Of a stretch of 29,729 nt of DNA, positions 15,759-23,619 are shown piece after piece (within the stretch, counting starts at the first letter, position 1; each line of letters starts with the position of its first letter). A program made the position numbers and the translations under genes. The DNA is from Atopobium sp034113385 (GTDB lineage Bacteria > Actinomycetota > Coriobacteriia > Coriobacteriales > Atopobiaceae). The notes under the pieces were generated by a model. It saw only the letters and a program-made list of their open reading frames with translations, was not told where the DNA came from and did not search any database. Location: the NCBI RefSeq assembly GCF_034113385.1, contig NZ_JAXEXL010000017.1, forward strand, positions 1 through 29,729, given 5' to 3'.

Positions 15759-17819
15759 TTACTTGGTGCCTGCTGCACGCTTGGCAGCATACTCCTGGGC
15801 TAAGCGCTCCTGAACATCATGAGGTACCTGCTCATATCCAGAAATCTCTAGACTAAACTCGCCCGTGCCACGTGAAAGAGAGCGCAGACGGGTTGCATAA
15901 TCTGCAACCTCAGCTAATGGCACGGTAGCAATAATGCAGGTAAGGCCCTTATCGGTAACTTCCATACCCTCAACGCGGCCGCGACTTGCAGAAATATCTC
16001 CCATAATAGAGCCAGCATAGCTTTCTGGAATGGAAACTTCCATATGAGCCATGGGCTCAAGCAATACGGGCTCCGCTTGTTCGACCGCCTTATTAAAGGC
16101 AAGGCGTGCAGCTGTCTTAAAGGCCATCTCGTTAGAATCTACGGGATGATAAGAGCCCTCATACACGGCAACCTTAACGTCAATCATAGGATACCCTGCC
16201 AAAACGCCCTCAGCCATAGTCTCTTGGACGCCCTTATCGATAGCTGGAATAAAGCCACGTGGAATATGACCGCCTACTACCTCGTCTACAAACTCATAGC
16301 CTGACAAAGGATTGGGCTCCACACGCAGCCAGCAATCACCGTATTGGCCCGCGCCACCAGTTTGCTTTTTGTGACGGCCCTGAGCAGAAGCGGTACGACG
16401 AATAGTTTCACGATACGGAATGCGCAATGCGGTGGTATGAGCAGTAAGACCCGTACGATCTTCTAGACGCTCGAGCAAAACGGAAACTTGCGCTTCTCCA
16501 ATGGCAGAAATAACTGTTTGACCAGTCTCTTCATCATGAGAAACGCTCATGGTAGGATCTGCATCACAGCTCTTCTCCAAGAAGGTAAAGAGCTTGTCTT
16601 CTGTGCCGCGCTTATCAGGCTCAATGGCAATTCGATACAGCGAGTTGGGGAAGCGGAATGCAGCAGCCTCTACCTTGCCCGTTACCGAAAGGGTATCTCC
16701 CGTCATAGCATCCAGTTTGGGAACTACTACCACGTCACCCGCGCCTGCAGCCTCGATATCTGTAGTCTCGTGTCCACACATCACATACAAATGCGTGAGG
16801 CGCTCGGTCTTGCGCGTGCGTGCATTAATAAGCTCCGTACCAGCCTTAATGGTACCTGCCAACACCTTAATAAAGGAAAGGCGACCAGCCTGTGTGTCAT
16901 TAAGAGATTTGAAGACAAAGACAACGGGACGGTCATCACCAGGGTCAATATTAAGCGCCTCACCGTTTACCAGTGGTACGGGGCCATAATCTTCTGGCGT
17001 GGGGAAATACTCCACTACGTTATTCATAAAGGAAATGACGCCCTCTTCACGCACACAAGAACCCGCAAAGACCGGCACAAATATACGTTTTACAATAGCC
17101 TTATGGAGCAAACTTTCCAGCTCATCTTGGCTCAGTTGACCGCCATCCAAATATTTAAGCATGAGCTCATCGTCTGCCTCGGCAACCAAATCACACAGAG
17201 AGTCGCGAGCAGCTTGTGCCATGCCTGCATATGCTTCTGGAATGGGTTGCTCAACGGGCTTTCCGTCTACCAGTTTACGAGCAACCATATGCACCACATC
17301 AATAACGCCCTCAAAGGTATCACCATACCCCCAGGGCAGCGTTACGGCACCCAAACGATTACCAAAATGCTCTTGCAAATCGAGAAGAACATCATAGAAG
17401 TCCTTCTCGGTCTTATCAAAACGGTTTACAAAAATCGCGCGAGACAAAGACAAATCTTCTGCCGCGTACCACAAGCGCGTGGTGGTAGTTTGTGCGCCCT
17501 CGCTTGCATCCACCATAAACAGCGCTGTTTCACAGGCACTCATGGCTGCATAGGCATCGCCGATAAAATCAGGGTAGCAAGGCGCATCCAATACATTAAT
17601 ACGTGTGTTGTTCCACATAATGGGCGCAATAGCCGTAGAAATAGAGAAGGATCGACGCTCTTCTTGCTCGTCGTAATCTAGCGTGGGTTTAGTTCCTGCA
17701 TGGCCGCCCAACCTTGAGGTTTTGCCAGAAAGATGCAACATTGCCTCAGCCAGCATGGTTTTACCCACGCCGCCTTGGCCTACCAAAACCACATTCCTAA
17801 CTTTGTCTAGCTGTGACAT
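15759..17819 (-). CDS. Elongation factor G paralogue (EF-G2/FusA2-like)
   Basis: A 686-residue translational GTPase-like protein with all five EF-G domains recognisable, including the domain IV region (GGAGQYGDCWLRVEP...GGHIPRGFIPAIDKG) and domain V (EPMAHMEVSIPESYAGSIMGDISASRGRVEGM). G motifs diverge. G1 is G14-Q-G-G-V-G-K-T21. Switch I has RSFS where RGIT is usual. G3 is D78-A-P-C81-Y82 in place of DTPGH. G4 is N132-R-F-D135. So the G3 glycine and the catalytic histidine are both replaced. This marks it as a paralogue, not the main EF-G. Family members such as mycobacterial FusA2 have unclear roles. AGGAGG precedes ATG 17819; an upstream CCTCCT could mask it. Confidence 0.9.
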   Translation of the reverse strand: MSQLDKVRNVVLVGQGGVGKTMLAEAMLHLSGKTSRLGGHAGTKPTLDYDEQEERRSFSISTAIAPIMWNNTRINVLDAPCYPDFIGDAYAAMSACETALFMVDASEGAQTTTTRLWYAAEDLSLSRAIFVNRFDKTEKDFYDVLLDLQEHFGNRLGAVTLPWGYGDTFEGVIDVVHMVARKLVDGKPVEQPIPEAYAGMAQAARDSLCDLVAEADDELMLKYLDGGQLSQDELESLLHKAIVKRIFVPVFAGSCVREEGVISFMNNVVEYFPTPEDYGPVPLVNGEALNIDPGDDRPVVFVFKSLNDTQAGRLSFIKVLAGTIKAGTELINARTRKTERLTHLYVMCGHETTDIEAAGAGDVVVVPKLDAMTGDTLSVTGKVEAAAFRFPNSLYRIAIEPDKRGTEDKLFTFLEKSCDADPTMSVSHDEETGQTVISAIGEAQVSVLLERLEDRTGLTAHTTALRIPYRETIRRTASAQGRHKKQTGGAGQYGDCWLRVEPNPLSGYEFVDEVVGGHIPRGFIPAIDKGVQETMAEGVLAGYPMIDVKVAVYEGSYHPVDSNEMAFKTAARLAFNKAVEQAEPVLLEPMAHMEVSIPESYAGSIMGDISASRGRVEGMEVTDKGLTCIIATVPLAEVADYATRLRSLSRGTGEFSLEISGYEQVPHDVQERLAQEYAAKRAAGTK

Positions 17820-18083
17820 GATAGCCTCCTCGCACGAATATGCTCGAGCCTTACGGCCGCAGCACAGCCAGGAGGTGGACCCGCATGACTGTGTGGCGAG
17901 CCTCTTTGCTTAACTTTACACGCAAAATGACCGCCGACTACCACATATCGGGAGACGGACTTTTTAGGGCTGTGACAGGTACATCTCACGTTTTTTGCCC
18001 GCTGCACATACAGCGCTGTAGTGCAACAGGGTATTATCAAACTACGTTTGCACTTTGCCAAGCTGGACTAAGCTGGAGGATAT
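17820..18083. promoter_or_regulatory. Divergent control region, EF-G paralogue / RNA methyltransferase
   Basis: 264 bases between two outward-reading genes. Toward the plus gene, TATTAT at 18032-18037 is the only fair -10 box, and GGAGG lies just before ATG 18084. Toward the minus gene the leader has CCTCCT (17870-17875, minus strand) able to pair with the Shine-Dalgarno AGGAGG (17825-17830, minus strand). No convincing -35 boxes. Confidence 0.3.
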
Positions 18084-19256
18084 ATGGGATACCGCACCTA
18101 CACATGCCCCATAGCACGCCAATGTGGCGGCTGTGAGTGGCTTTCTGTGCCGTACCCTATTCAGCTGCAACGCAAACAAGATGCCTTAGCTGACTTATTT
18201 GGAGATCTTGCCAAAACAGATGGTTGCACCATCTCTCCCATTGTTGGTATGAATGAGCCACGGGCTTATCGCTATAAAGCGGCAACGCCTTTTGCACCTG
18301 GCACTCGTGGACGCATCCGCAGTGGATTTTTTGCTCACGGAACGCACCGTATTGTACCTTGCGCAGAATGCCTGGTAGAAGAGGCAAGCTTGCGGCCCAT
18401 TCTTAATAGTGTTGCGCGTATCGCAGAGCGTATAGGCGTAAGTGCCTACCATGAAGACACCGGTAGAGGGCTTTTACGCCATGCAATTGTAAGAAAAGCT
18501 TTGGTGGGAAAAGAGGTTTTGTTTACTCTTGTTACTAATGGCAACCACATCCCCCAGGAGCTACGCTTTGTTGATGGGATTTTATCGGCACATCCCGAGA
18601 TTACAACCATCGTACAAAATATCAATACGCGTCGGACCAACGCCATGTTAGGCAACCGCAATAATGTTTTATATGGTAAAGGCATCATTCACGATAGCCT
18701 CTTGGGCTGTACGTTTGAGCTGGGTGCAACCTCGTTTTACCAGACTAATCCCAAGCAAACCGAGAAACTCTATGCGCTGGCAATTGACGGCGCGCAGCTT
18801 AAGCCAGGCATGCGTTTGCTTGATGCCTACTGTGGCACAGGTACCATTGGACTATGCGCCGCCCATAGTTGTAAGGACTTAGAGCTGGTAGGTGTGGAAC
18901 GTGGTGAAGAGGCCATCGTGAATGCTAAGCGTAATGCGCGCGCTAATCAGCTAGAAAAGACTACACGTTTTGTGCGTGCCGATGCCACGGAATACCTTGC
19001 CAGCGGCAAACGGGCGGGCGGAGCGTATGACGTTATCATGCTTGACCCGCCACGTGCTGGTTCTACCCCCGAGTTTTTATCGGCAGCCAGCGCCTGCAAC
19101 CCGCAACGCATTGTGTATATTTCTTGCAACCCTCAAACACAAGCTCGTGACCTGTGGTTTTTACGCCAAAAAGGCTGGAAGCTTATGAGTTTGATTCCTG
19201 TGGACATGTTTCCTCACACTAAACACGTGGAAACAATTGCGGTGCTGTCCCGCTAA
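18084..19256 (+). CDS. 23S rRNA/tRNA uracil-5 methyltransferase (TrmA/RlmD family)
   Basis: A 390-residue SAM-dependent RNA m5U methyltransferase. An Fe-S cluster is indicated by C8-x5-C14-x2-C17 and C93. The central region carries the family's substrate-binding segment. The methyltransferase core has SFYQTNPKQTE, LLDAYCGTGTIGL (SAM site) and DPPRAG. The catalytic Cys lies in YISCNP and the conserved His-Val-Glu-Thr ends the protein. It lacks an N-terminal TRAM domain and is shorter than E. coli RlmD (433). Whether it modifies U747, U1939 or both (RlmCD type) cannot be told. GGAGG 6-7 bases upstream supports ATG 18084. Confidence 0.93.
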   Translation: MGYRTYTCPIARQCGGCEWLSVPYPIQLQRKQDALADLFGDLAKTDGCTISPIVGMNEPRAYRYKAATPFAPGTRGRIRSGFFAHGTHRIVPCAECLVEEASLRPILNSVARIAERIGVSAYHEDTGRGLLRHAIVRKALVGKEVLFTLVTNGNHIPQELRFVDGILSAHPEITTIVQNINTRRTNAMLGNRNNVLYGKGIIHDSLLGCTFELGATSFYQTNPKQTEKLYALAIDGAQLKPGMRLLDAYCGTGTIGLCAAHSCKDLELVGVERGEEAIVNAKRNARANQLEKTTRFVRADATEYLASGKRAGGAYDVIMLDPPRAGSTPEFLSAASACNPQRIVYISCNPQTQARDLWFLRQKGWKLMSLIPVDMFPHTKHVETIAVLSR

Positions 19257-19324
19257 GTGTGGCATTGCTGTCACGAAAGTAATCGACTTCAGTTAGATAA
19301 CCACCTTTAATTAGAAAAGCCCTA

Positions 19325-19397
19325 TTTTGTCCAACAGATTATTTTTTCGTCCAAAATAGAGTAAAATTGGATGAAAAAAGAGGGCGTTGGACGAAAA
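19325..19397. promoter_or_regulatory. Four-copy TTGGAYGAAAA operator upstream of fic1
   Basis: Two minus-oriented copies (19325-19334, one base short, and 19344-19354) face two plus-oriented copies (19367-19377 and 19387-19397). Copies within each arm are exactly 20 bp apart, and both pairs share one dyad centre at 19360/19361. A -10-like TAAAAT (19362-19367) lies at the dyad centre, so a bound protein would cover the promoter. The regularity implies cooperative dimer binding. fic1's own C-terminal winged helix is the nearest candidate binder. Confidence 0.8.
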
Positions 19398-19406
19398 AGG
19401 ATTCTA

Positions 19407-20468
19407 ATGAGATCGTTTGATTACAGCAGGCTCTACGATAAAGTCTGGGATACAGATATTCTGAACCTTGTTGCGAAAATCCATGAGTGTAAAGGAAGAC
19501 AGGATTTATTCATTCGTCAAAAACCTGTGGAGTTGGATCGCCTGGTTGAAATCGCAAAGATACAAAGTACGGAAGCATCTAACAAAATTGAAGGTATCGT
19601 CACAACAAGTGCACGTATGAAACAGCTTTTTAAGGAGAAGACCACTCCAAGAAACCGGGATGAAGATGAGATTATGGGTTATCGGGATGTCTTGAATACG
19701 ATTCATGAGAGTAATGAGTACATTCCGGTTCGTCCGTCTTATATCCTTCAGCTTCACCGGGATCTTTTGAAGAGGGCGGGATTCTCTTATGGAGGACATT
19801 TTAAGAATGTTCAGAATTATATTAATGAGACAAAGCCTGATGGGACGATAGTCACAAGGTTTACGCCAATTGCGCCTTACGACACACCGGATGCTGTAGA
19901 GGACCTGTGCAATGCCTATGAGCAGGCTATTGCAAACGAGAAGATAGATTCCTTGATTCTTGTTCCGGCATTTATCTGCGACTTCCTTTGTATCCACCCG
20001 TTTAATGACGGCAATGGAAGGATGAGTAGACTGCTCACGTTGCTCCTTCTGTATAAGAACGGGTATAGCGTTGGGAAATACATTAGTATTGAAAAGCAGA
20101 TAGAGAAAACAAAAGATCGTTATTACGATGCTCTCGAAGAATCAGATGCCGGATGGTATGAAGAAGATAATGATTCGACACCGTTTATCAGATATATGCT
20201 GCAGGTAATCCTGGCCTGTTATACAGAATTTGAAGAGCGTGTCGGATTAATGGCTGAAAGTGAAAACGGCAGTACAGCATACGACATAGTGAAAAGGTAT
20301 ACCGAAGAAAAACTTGGCAAGTTCACGGGGGCAGATGTTGTAGCCCATTGTCCAAGCATAGGAAGGTCTTCTGCGCTGGCAGCATTAAAAAAACTTACCG
20401 ATGAGGGCGTTATAATCCGGGAAGGATTAGGCAGAAATACATTTTACTATCGGGCTGGCAGCAAATAA
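19407..20468 (+). CDS. Fic-domain AMP-transferase with N-terminal inhibitory helix and C-terminal winged helix
   Basis: A 353-residue protein. The active-site loop H197-P-F-N-D-G-N-G-R205 matches HPFx(D/E)GNGR exactly, so it should transfer AMP (or another phospho-group) to a target protein. Inhibitory motif S58-N-K-I-E62-G63 precedes the domain, which makes it a class II, self-inhibited Fic. Residues about 285-350 look like a winged helix-turn-helix (SIGRSSALAALKKLTDEGVIIREG), as in SoFic-type proteins. Start: ATG 19371 lies inside an operator copy and upstream of the predicted RNA start region, so ATG 19407 with AAAAAGGA at 19395 is preferred. Base and arginine-codon use (AGA/AGG) differ from the flanking genes, suggesting transfer. 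Confidence 0.92.
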   Translation: MRSFDYSRLYDKVWDTDILNLVAKIHECKGRQDLFIRQKPVELDRLVEIAKIQSTEASNKIEGIVTTSARMKQLFKEKTTPRNRDEDEIMGYRDVLNTIHESNEYIPVRPSYILQLHRDLLKRAGFSYGGHFKNVQNYINETKPDGTIVTRFTPIAPYDTPDAVEDLCNAYEQAIANEKIDSLILVPAFICDFLCIHPFNDGNGRMSRLLTLLLLYKNGYSVGKYISIEKQIEKTKDRYYDALEESDAGWYEEDNDSTPFIRYMLQVILACYTEFEERVGLMAESENGSTAYDIVKRYTEEKLGKFTGADVVAHCPSIGRSSALAALKKLTDEGVIIREGLGRNTFYYRAGSK

Positions 20469-20522
20469 TTTTCATCCAAACCCACATTAAATTGGACGAA
20501 AAGTAAAAGCATTGGATGAAAG
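20469..20522. promoter_or_regulatory. Second TTGGAYGAAAA operator, between fic1 and fic2
   Basis: Copies at 20469-20479 (minus), 20492-20502 (plus) and 20512-20522 (plus, last base G). The spacings equal those of three of the four upstream copies: 12 bases between the facing pair and 20 bp between direct copies. The outermost minus copy would fall inside fic1 and is absent. TTAAAT (20487-20492) sits where the upstream array has TAAAAT. This probably drives fic2 under the same control. Confidence 0.78.
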
Positions 20523-20610
20523 GATTGAAGCATACAGACAGGAGAAACCCGAGGCAGGTCTTATGCTGATGCAGTTGCAGCATATTACGAGATTAAAGTT
20601 GTCCCGATAA
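20512..20610 (+). pseudogene. Short reading frame in fic2 leader, possible gene remnant
   Basis: A 32-codon frame opening at a TTG in the last operator copy reads LDERIEAYRQEKPEAG... and ends with TAA at 20608. Its amphipathic, charged composition looks protein-like rather than random. No ribosome binding site and no recognised family. It may be the tail of a lost gene, or nothing. Confidence 0.25.
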
Positions 20611-20632
20611 AAGTCGCGTAAGGTGATTTTAA

Positions 20633-21748
20633 ATGAGCAAAGATCCCTTTAAGGAATATATCAAAGAATCCGAACCTGCAAAGAAAGACAAGGGTTATGC
20701 ATGGCATACAGCTATTGGCCTGCAGGCAGTTGATGGATTGAAAACATCAGAATATCTGGTGCATACTGCCGTTAGAAATATCGAAGGCGAGATTTCCTTT
20801 GAAGAAGCAAATGCGCTTTTGCAAACCTATTATGAGGAAAACCCTGTCAGTGATACATCAGACCGCACTGAGGAAGCTGACAAGGTTTCCGCACGGATTG
20901 CTGCACTTCTTTCTGAGCGTGCCTTTAGCTTTACACCAAACGAGTATCTTTCCATTCACAGAAAGTTATTTACCGGTATTTATTCTCATGCCGGATGTAT
21001 CCGAGATTACAACATCACAAAGAAGGAATGGGTGTTAAACGGAGCAACCGTATTTTACGGCAGTGCCACAGAACTGCAGGCAACCCTTGCCTATGATTTC
21101 TCGGAAGAAAAGCTTTTCTCTTATAAGAATCTTACAATAGATGAGATTATCCATCACCTTGCACTATTTGTATCCAGGCTCTGGCAGATTCATGTGTTTG
21201 GCGAGGGCAACACCAGAACGACAGCGGTGTTTTTCATTAAATATTTGCGTACGCTTGGCTTTGATGCAACAAACGATATTTTTGCTGAGCATGCGTGGTA
21301 TTTTAGGAATTCATTAGTCAGGGCAAACTATAACGATTTAAAAAATAATATCCATGAAACAACAGAGTATCTTGAATTATTTTTGCGTAATCTCCTCTTA
21401 AATGAAACTCATCCCCTGCATAATCGTGCATTGCATATCAGCGGAGCATTCAGAGAACTAGAAAAACTGGACATTCAGGCGCAAAAACTGGACATTGGTG
21501 TACCAAAACTGGACATTCAGGCGCCAAAACCGGACATTGAAAGTTCTTTTTCATCAAAGAAAGTAAATCATATTTTGAAACTCCATGAAGCATTTCCAAA
21601 TCAGACAATCTTTGGACGCTCTGATGTGATGCAGGTAATTGGCATTAAAACATCCAGAGCCTCTGTCCTTTTAAGGGAACTGCTTGAACATGACATCATT
21701 GAGCCGGTATCCGGACATGGCAAAGGTAAGTACCGCTTTAGGCATTAA
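20633..21748 (+). CDS. Second Fic-domain protein with variant active site and heptad-repeat linker
   Basis: A 371-residue protein, different in sequence from fic1. The active loop reads H187-V-F-G-E-G-N-T-R195. The catalytic His, the metal-binding Glu and the final Arg are kept, but Pro and the second Gly of HPFxxGNGR are changed to Val and Thr. The N-terminal segment VRNIEGEI resembles an inhibitory helix with its Glu (E51) and Gly but lacks the Ser/Thr. A linker of four seven-residue repeats (KLDIQAQ type, residues 278-305) joins a C-terminal winged-helix-like part (about 308-371). AAGGTGA precedes ATG 20633. Activity could be AMP transfer, altered nucleotide use, or none. Confidence 0.85.
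   Translation: MSKDPFKEYIKESEPAKKDKGYAWHTAIGLQAVDGLKTSEYLVHTAVRNIEGEISFEEANALLQTYYEENPVSDTSDRTEEADKVSARIAALLSERAFSFTPNEYLSIHRKLFTGIYSHAGCIRDYNITKKEWVLNGATVFYGSATELQATLAYDFSEEKLFSYKNLTIDEIIHHLALFVSRLWQIHVFGEGNTRTTAVFFIKYLRTLGFDATNDIFAEHAWYFRNSLVRANYNDLKNNIHETTEYLELFLRNLLLNETHPLHNRALHISGAFRELEKLDIQAQKLDIGVPKLDIQAPKPDIESSFSSKKVNHILKLHEAFPNQTIFGRSDVMQVIGIKTSRASVLLRELLEHDIIEPVSGHGKGKYRFRH
21464..21538 (+). repeat. 21-bp minisatellite inside fic2
   Basis: Four copies of AAACTGGACATT (the last AAACCGGACATT) begin at 21464, 21485, 21506 and 21527, exactly 21 bp apart. Each unit encodes seven residues of the KLDI linker. Copy-number change would lengthen or shorten the linker without a frameshift. 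Confidence 0.85.
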
Positions 21749-21810
21749 AAACAAGAATAAAATCTGCTCCTCAGTTAAACTGTTTGATACGGTAAACAAA
21801 ACGCCCTAGA

Positions 21811-21852
21811 GAAACCCAAAGCGTAAACCAAAAGCGCAGTGATGGGTTTTTC
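21811..21852 (+). terminator. Weak hairpin between fic2 and the ABC unit
   Basis: GAAACCC (21811-21817) can pair with GGGTTTTTC (21844-21852) around a small GCG/CGC stem, with T5 in the 3' arm. Candidate stop for fic2 transcription. The rest of 21749-21888 shows no gene on either strand. Confidence 0.33.
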
Positions 21853-21888
21853 AACAGAGCGCCCTTTGTAACAATGAGGACAGAAAGC

Positions 21889-23619
21889 ATGTTTGATAAG
21901 CGCTTACTGCACGTCTGCTCAGAAAGCAAACGATACATCGCTGGAAATATCATCTTCCAGTGGGCGGAACTTTTGCTCAATGCAGCAATGATTTATGTAA
22001 TTGCACACGCCATCCAAAACATATATGCGCACTTCTGGGGCGCGCAAGAACTCCTTATCCTTGCAGGTATCATCCTATGCATCATTGCTGCACGATATTT
22101 CATAACAAAGCTAGCCACAAGAATGAGCTACCTCGCATCGCGCAGCGTTAAAAAGATTCTTCGCGAGAAGATCTACAAAAAGCTTTTTGCCCTTGGAGCA
22201 ACTTGGCAAAGCAGGGTAAACACCGCAGAATTGGTACAGGAAAGTGTAGAGGGTGTAGAACAGCTTGAAAGCTATTTTGGGCTGTACGTTCCGCAGTTTA
22301 TCTATGCATTTCTGGCACCAATTACACTCTTTTTCCTGTTTGGTCTTTGTGGAAGCTGGACCGTTGGCGCTGTATTGCTTGTGTGTGTGCCACTAATCCC
22401 AGGTGCCATCATGATGGTACAAAAGATTGCAAAGAAGCTCTTCCATAGCTACTGGAATCAATATGCGCAGCTTGGTAGCACCTTTCTTGAAAACCTACAG
22501 GGCATGACAACACTAAAAACTTACCAAGCGGATGCCTGGAAAAATAAACAGATGAACGCCGAGTCAGAACACTTCCGCAAAGCAACCATGGCCGTGCTAA
22601 CCATGCAGCTTAACTCCATTATTATCATGGACTTTATAGCGTACGGAGGAGCGGCTCTGGGCATCATTCTCACAACTCAAGCGTTTATCAATGGTGCTCT
22701 TTCCCTAGAAAGCTGCATAGCCATGATTCTGCTATCGGCGGAGTTTTTCCTGCCCATGAGAAGGCTCGGCAGCTACTTCCATATAGCAATGAACGGCATG
22801 GCAGCAAGTGACAAAATCTTTGCGTTTCTCGACGAAGAAGAGCCCCCGCAAAAAACTGAAACGGTCTGTGGCAAGCATATTTCCCTTAGAAACGTGCACT
22901 TCTCTTACGATGCCAAGCGAGAAGTGCTGCACAACATTACTATGGATATTCCAGAGCATGGGTTTATCGGAATTGTTGGCGAGTCAGGCAGCGGCAAATC
23001 AACCATTGCCCATCTTCTTATGGGAAGGTATCACCCCAACTCTGGAAAGATACACATAGATGGAAAACCGCTGGATACCATCTCCGACAACAGCCTGATG
23101 GACACCATAACCTATGTGGGCTTTGGCAGCGTGTTTTTTAAAGGAACGGTGCGAGAAAACCTAGCGCTTGCAATGCACCATGAGGATGAGAAGCGCATGT
23201 GGCAGGTGCTTCACGATTGCCAGCTTGATGCTTTTCTTTGTGAACAAGATGGCCTGCAAACACAGCTTCTTGAAAATGCCTCCAATTTATCGGGTGGACA
23301 GAGGCAGCGCCTGGCGCTTGCGAGGGCAATTTTGCACGATACGCCTGTGTATATCTTTGATGAAGCTACCAGCAACATCGATATGGAGAGCGAAGAGGCA
23401 ATTGTAAACGAGATTTGTCACATGGCTGGACACAAGACAATCATTATGATTTCTCATCGCCTTGCAAACGTTATCTCGGCAGACCACATTTATTGTATGA
23501 GCCATGGCAACGTGGTTGAGCAGGGAACACACACTGAGCTTCTTAACCAAAACGGTAGCTATGCCGCACTATGGCAAACGCAAGAGACGCTGGAGCAGTA
23601 TGGAAAGGAGGCGATGTAA
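21889..23619 (+). CDS. ABC exporter half-transporter, CydD-like
   Basis: A 576-residue half-transporter: type I exporter membrane domain (about 15-310) and ATPase domain with Walker A GESGSGKST, signature LSGGQRQR, Walker B YIFDEAT, D-loop NIDMES and switch His in ISHRLAN. The order and membrane-domain pattern resemble CydD of thiol-exporting CydDC pairs (heme binding also reported), but no cytochrome bd genes are here. Start: ATG 21889 has GAGG 9 bases upstream; ATG 21874 has none. The stop abuts the next ATG. It heads a four-gene unit with a second half-transporter, a DUF454 gene and a methyltransferase-like gene. Confidence 0.9.
   Translation: MFDKRLLHVCSESKRYIAGNIIFQWAELLLNAAMIYVIAHAIQNIYAHFWGAQELLILAGIILCIIAARYFITKLATRMSYLASRSVKKILREKIYKKLFALGATWQSRVNTAELVQESVEGVEQLESYFGLYVPQFIYAFLAPITLFFLFGLCGSWTVGAVLLVCVPLIPGAIMMVQKIAKKLFHSYWNQYAQLGSTFLENLQGMTTLKTYQADAWKNKQMNAESEHFRKATMAVLTMQLNSIIIMDFIAYGGAALGIILTTQAFINGALSLESCIAMILLSAEFFLPMRRLGSYFHIAMNGMAASDKIFAFLDEEEPPQKTETVCGKHISLRNVHFSYDAKREVLHNITMDIPEHGFIGIVGESGSGKSTIAHLLMGRYHPNSGKIHIDGKPLDTISDNSLMDTITYVGFGSVFFKGTVRENLALAMHHEDEKRMWQVLHDCQLDAFLCEQDGLQTQLLENASNLSGGQRQRLALARAILHDTPVYIFDEATSNIDMESEEAIVNEICHMAGHKTIIMISHRLANVISADHIYCMSHGNVVEQGTHTELLNQNGSYAALWQTQETLEQYGKEAM

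Noticed and set aside
16488..17681. Long 397-codon frame on the plus strand
   Set aside because: It is fully antisense to the well-supported EF-G paralogue, and its residues (many Cys, His, Ile, Arg) match no family.
17886..18136. Small plus-strand frame (starts MTVWRASLL) with AGGAGG 10 bases upstream
   Set aside because: The AGGAGG is better explained as the complement of a minus-strand CCTCCT. The frame overlaps the start of the RNA methyltransferase and has no recognisable domain. Kept only as a remote leader-peptide possibility.
19320..20525. CRISPR array or mobile-element terminal repeats made by the TTGGAYGAAAA copies
   Set aside because: Copies are 10-11 bp, occur in both orientations, and have dyad symmetry around promoter-like boxes. 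No spacer pattern, cas gene or transposase is present, so an operator fits better.
19257..21888. Integrated element with att sites around the fic genes
   Set aside because: No integrase and no convincing direct repeat at the two edges could be found; transfer is inferred only from composition and content.
21771..21980. 69-codon minus-strand frame between fic2 and the ABC unit
   Set aside because: It overlaps the start of the CydD-like gene antisense, has no ribosome binding site and resembles no family I know.
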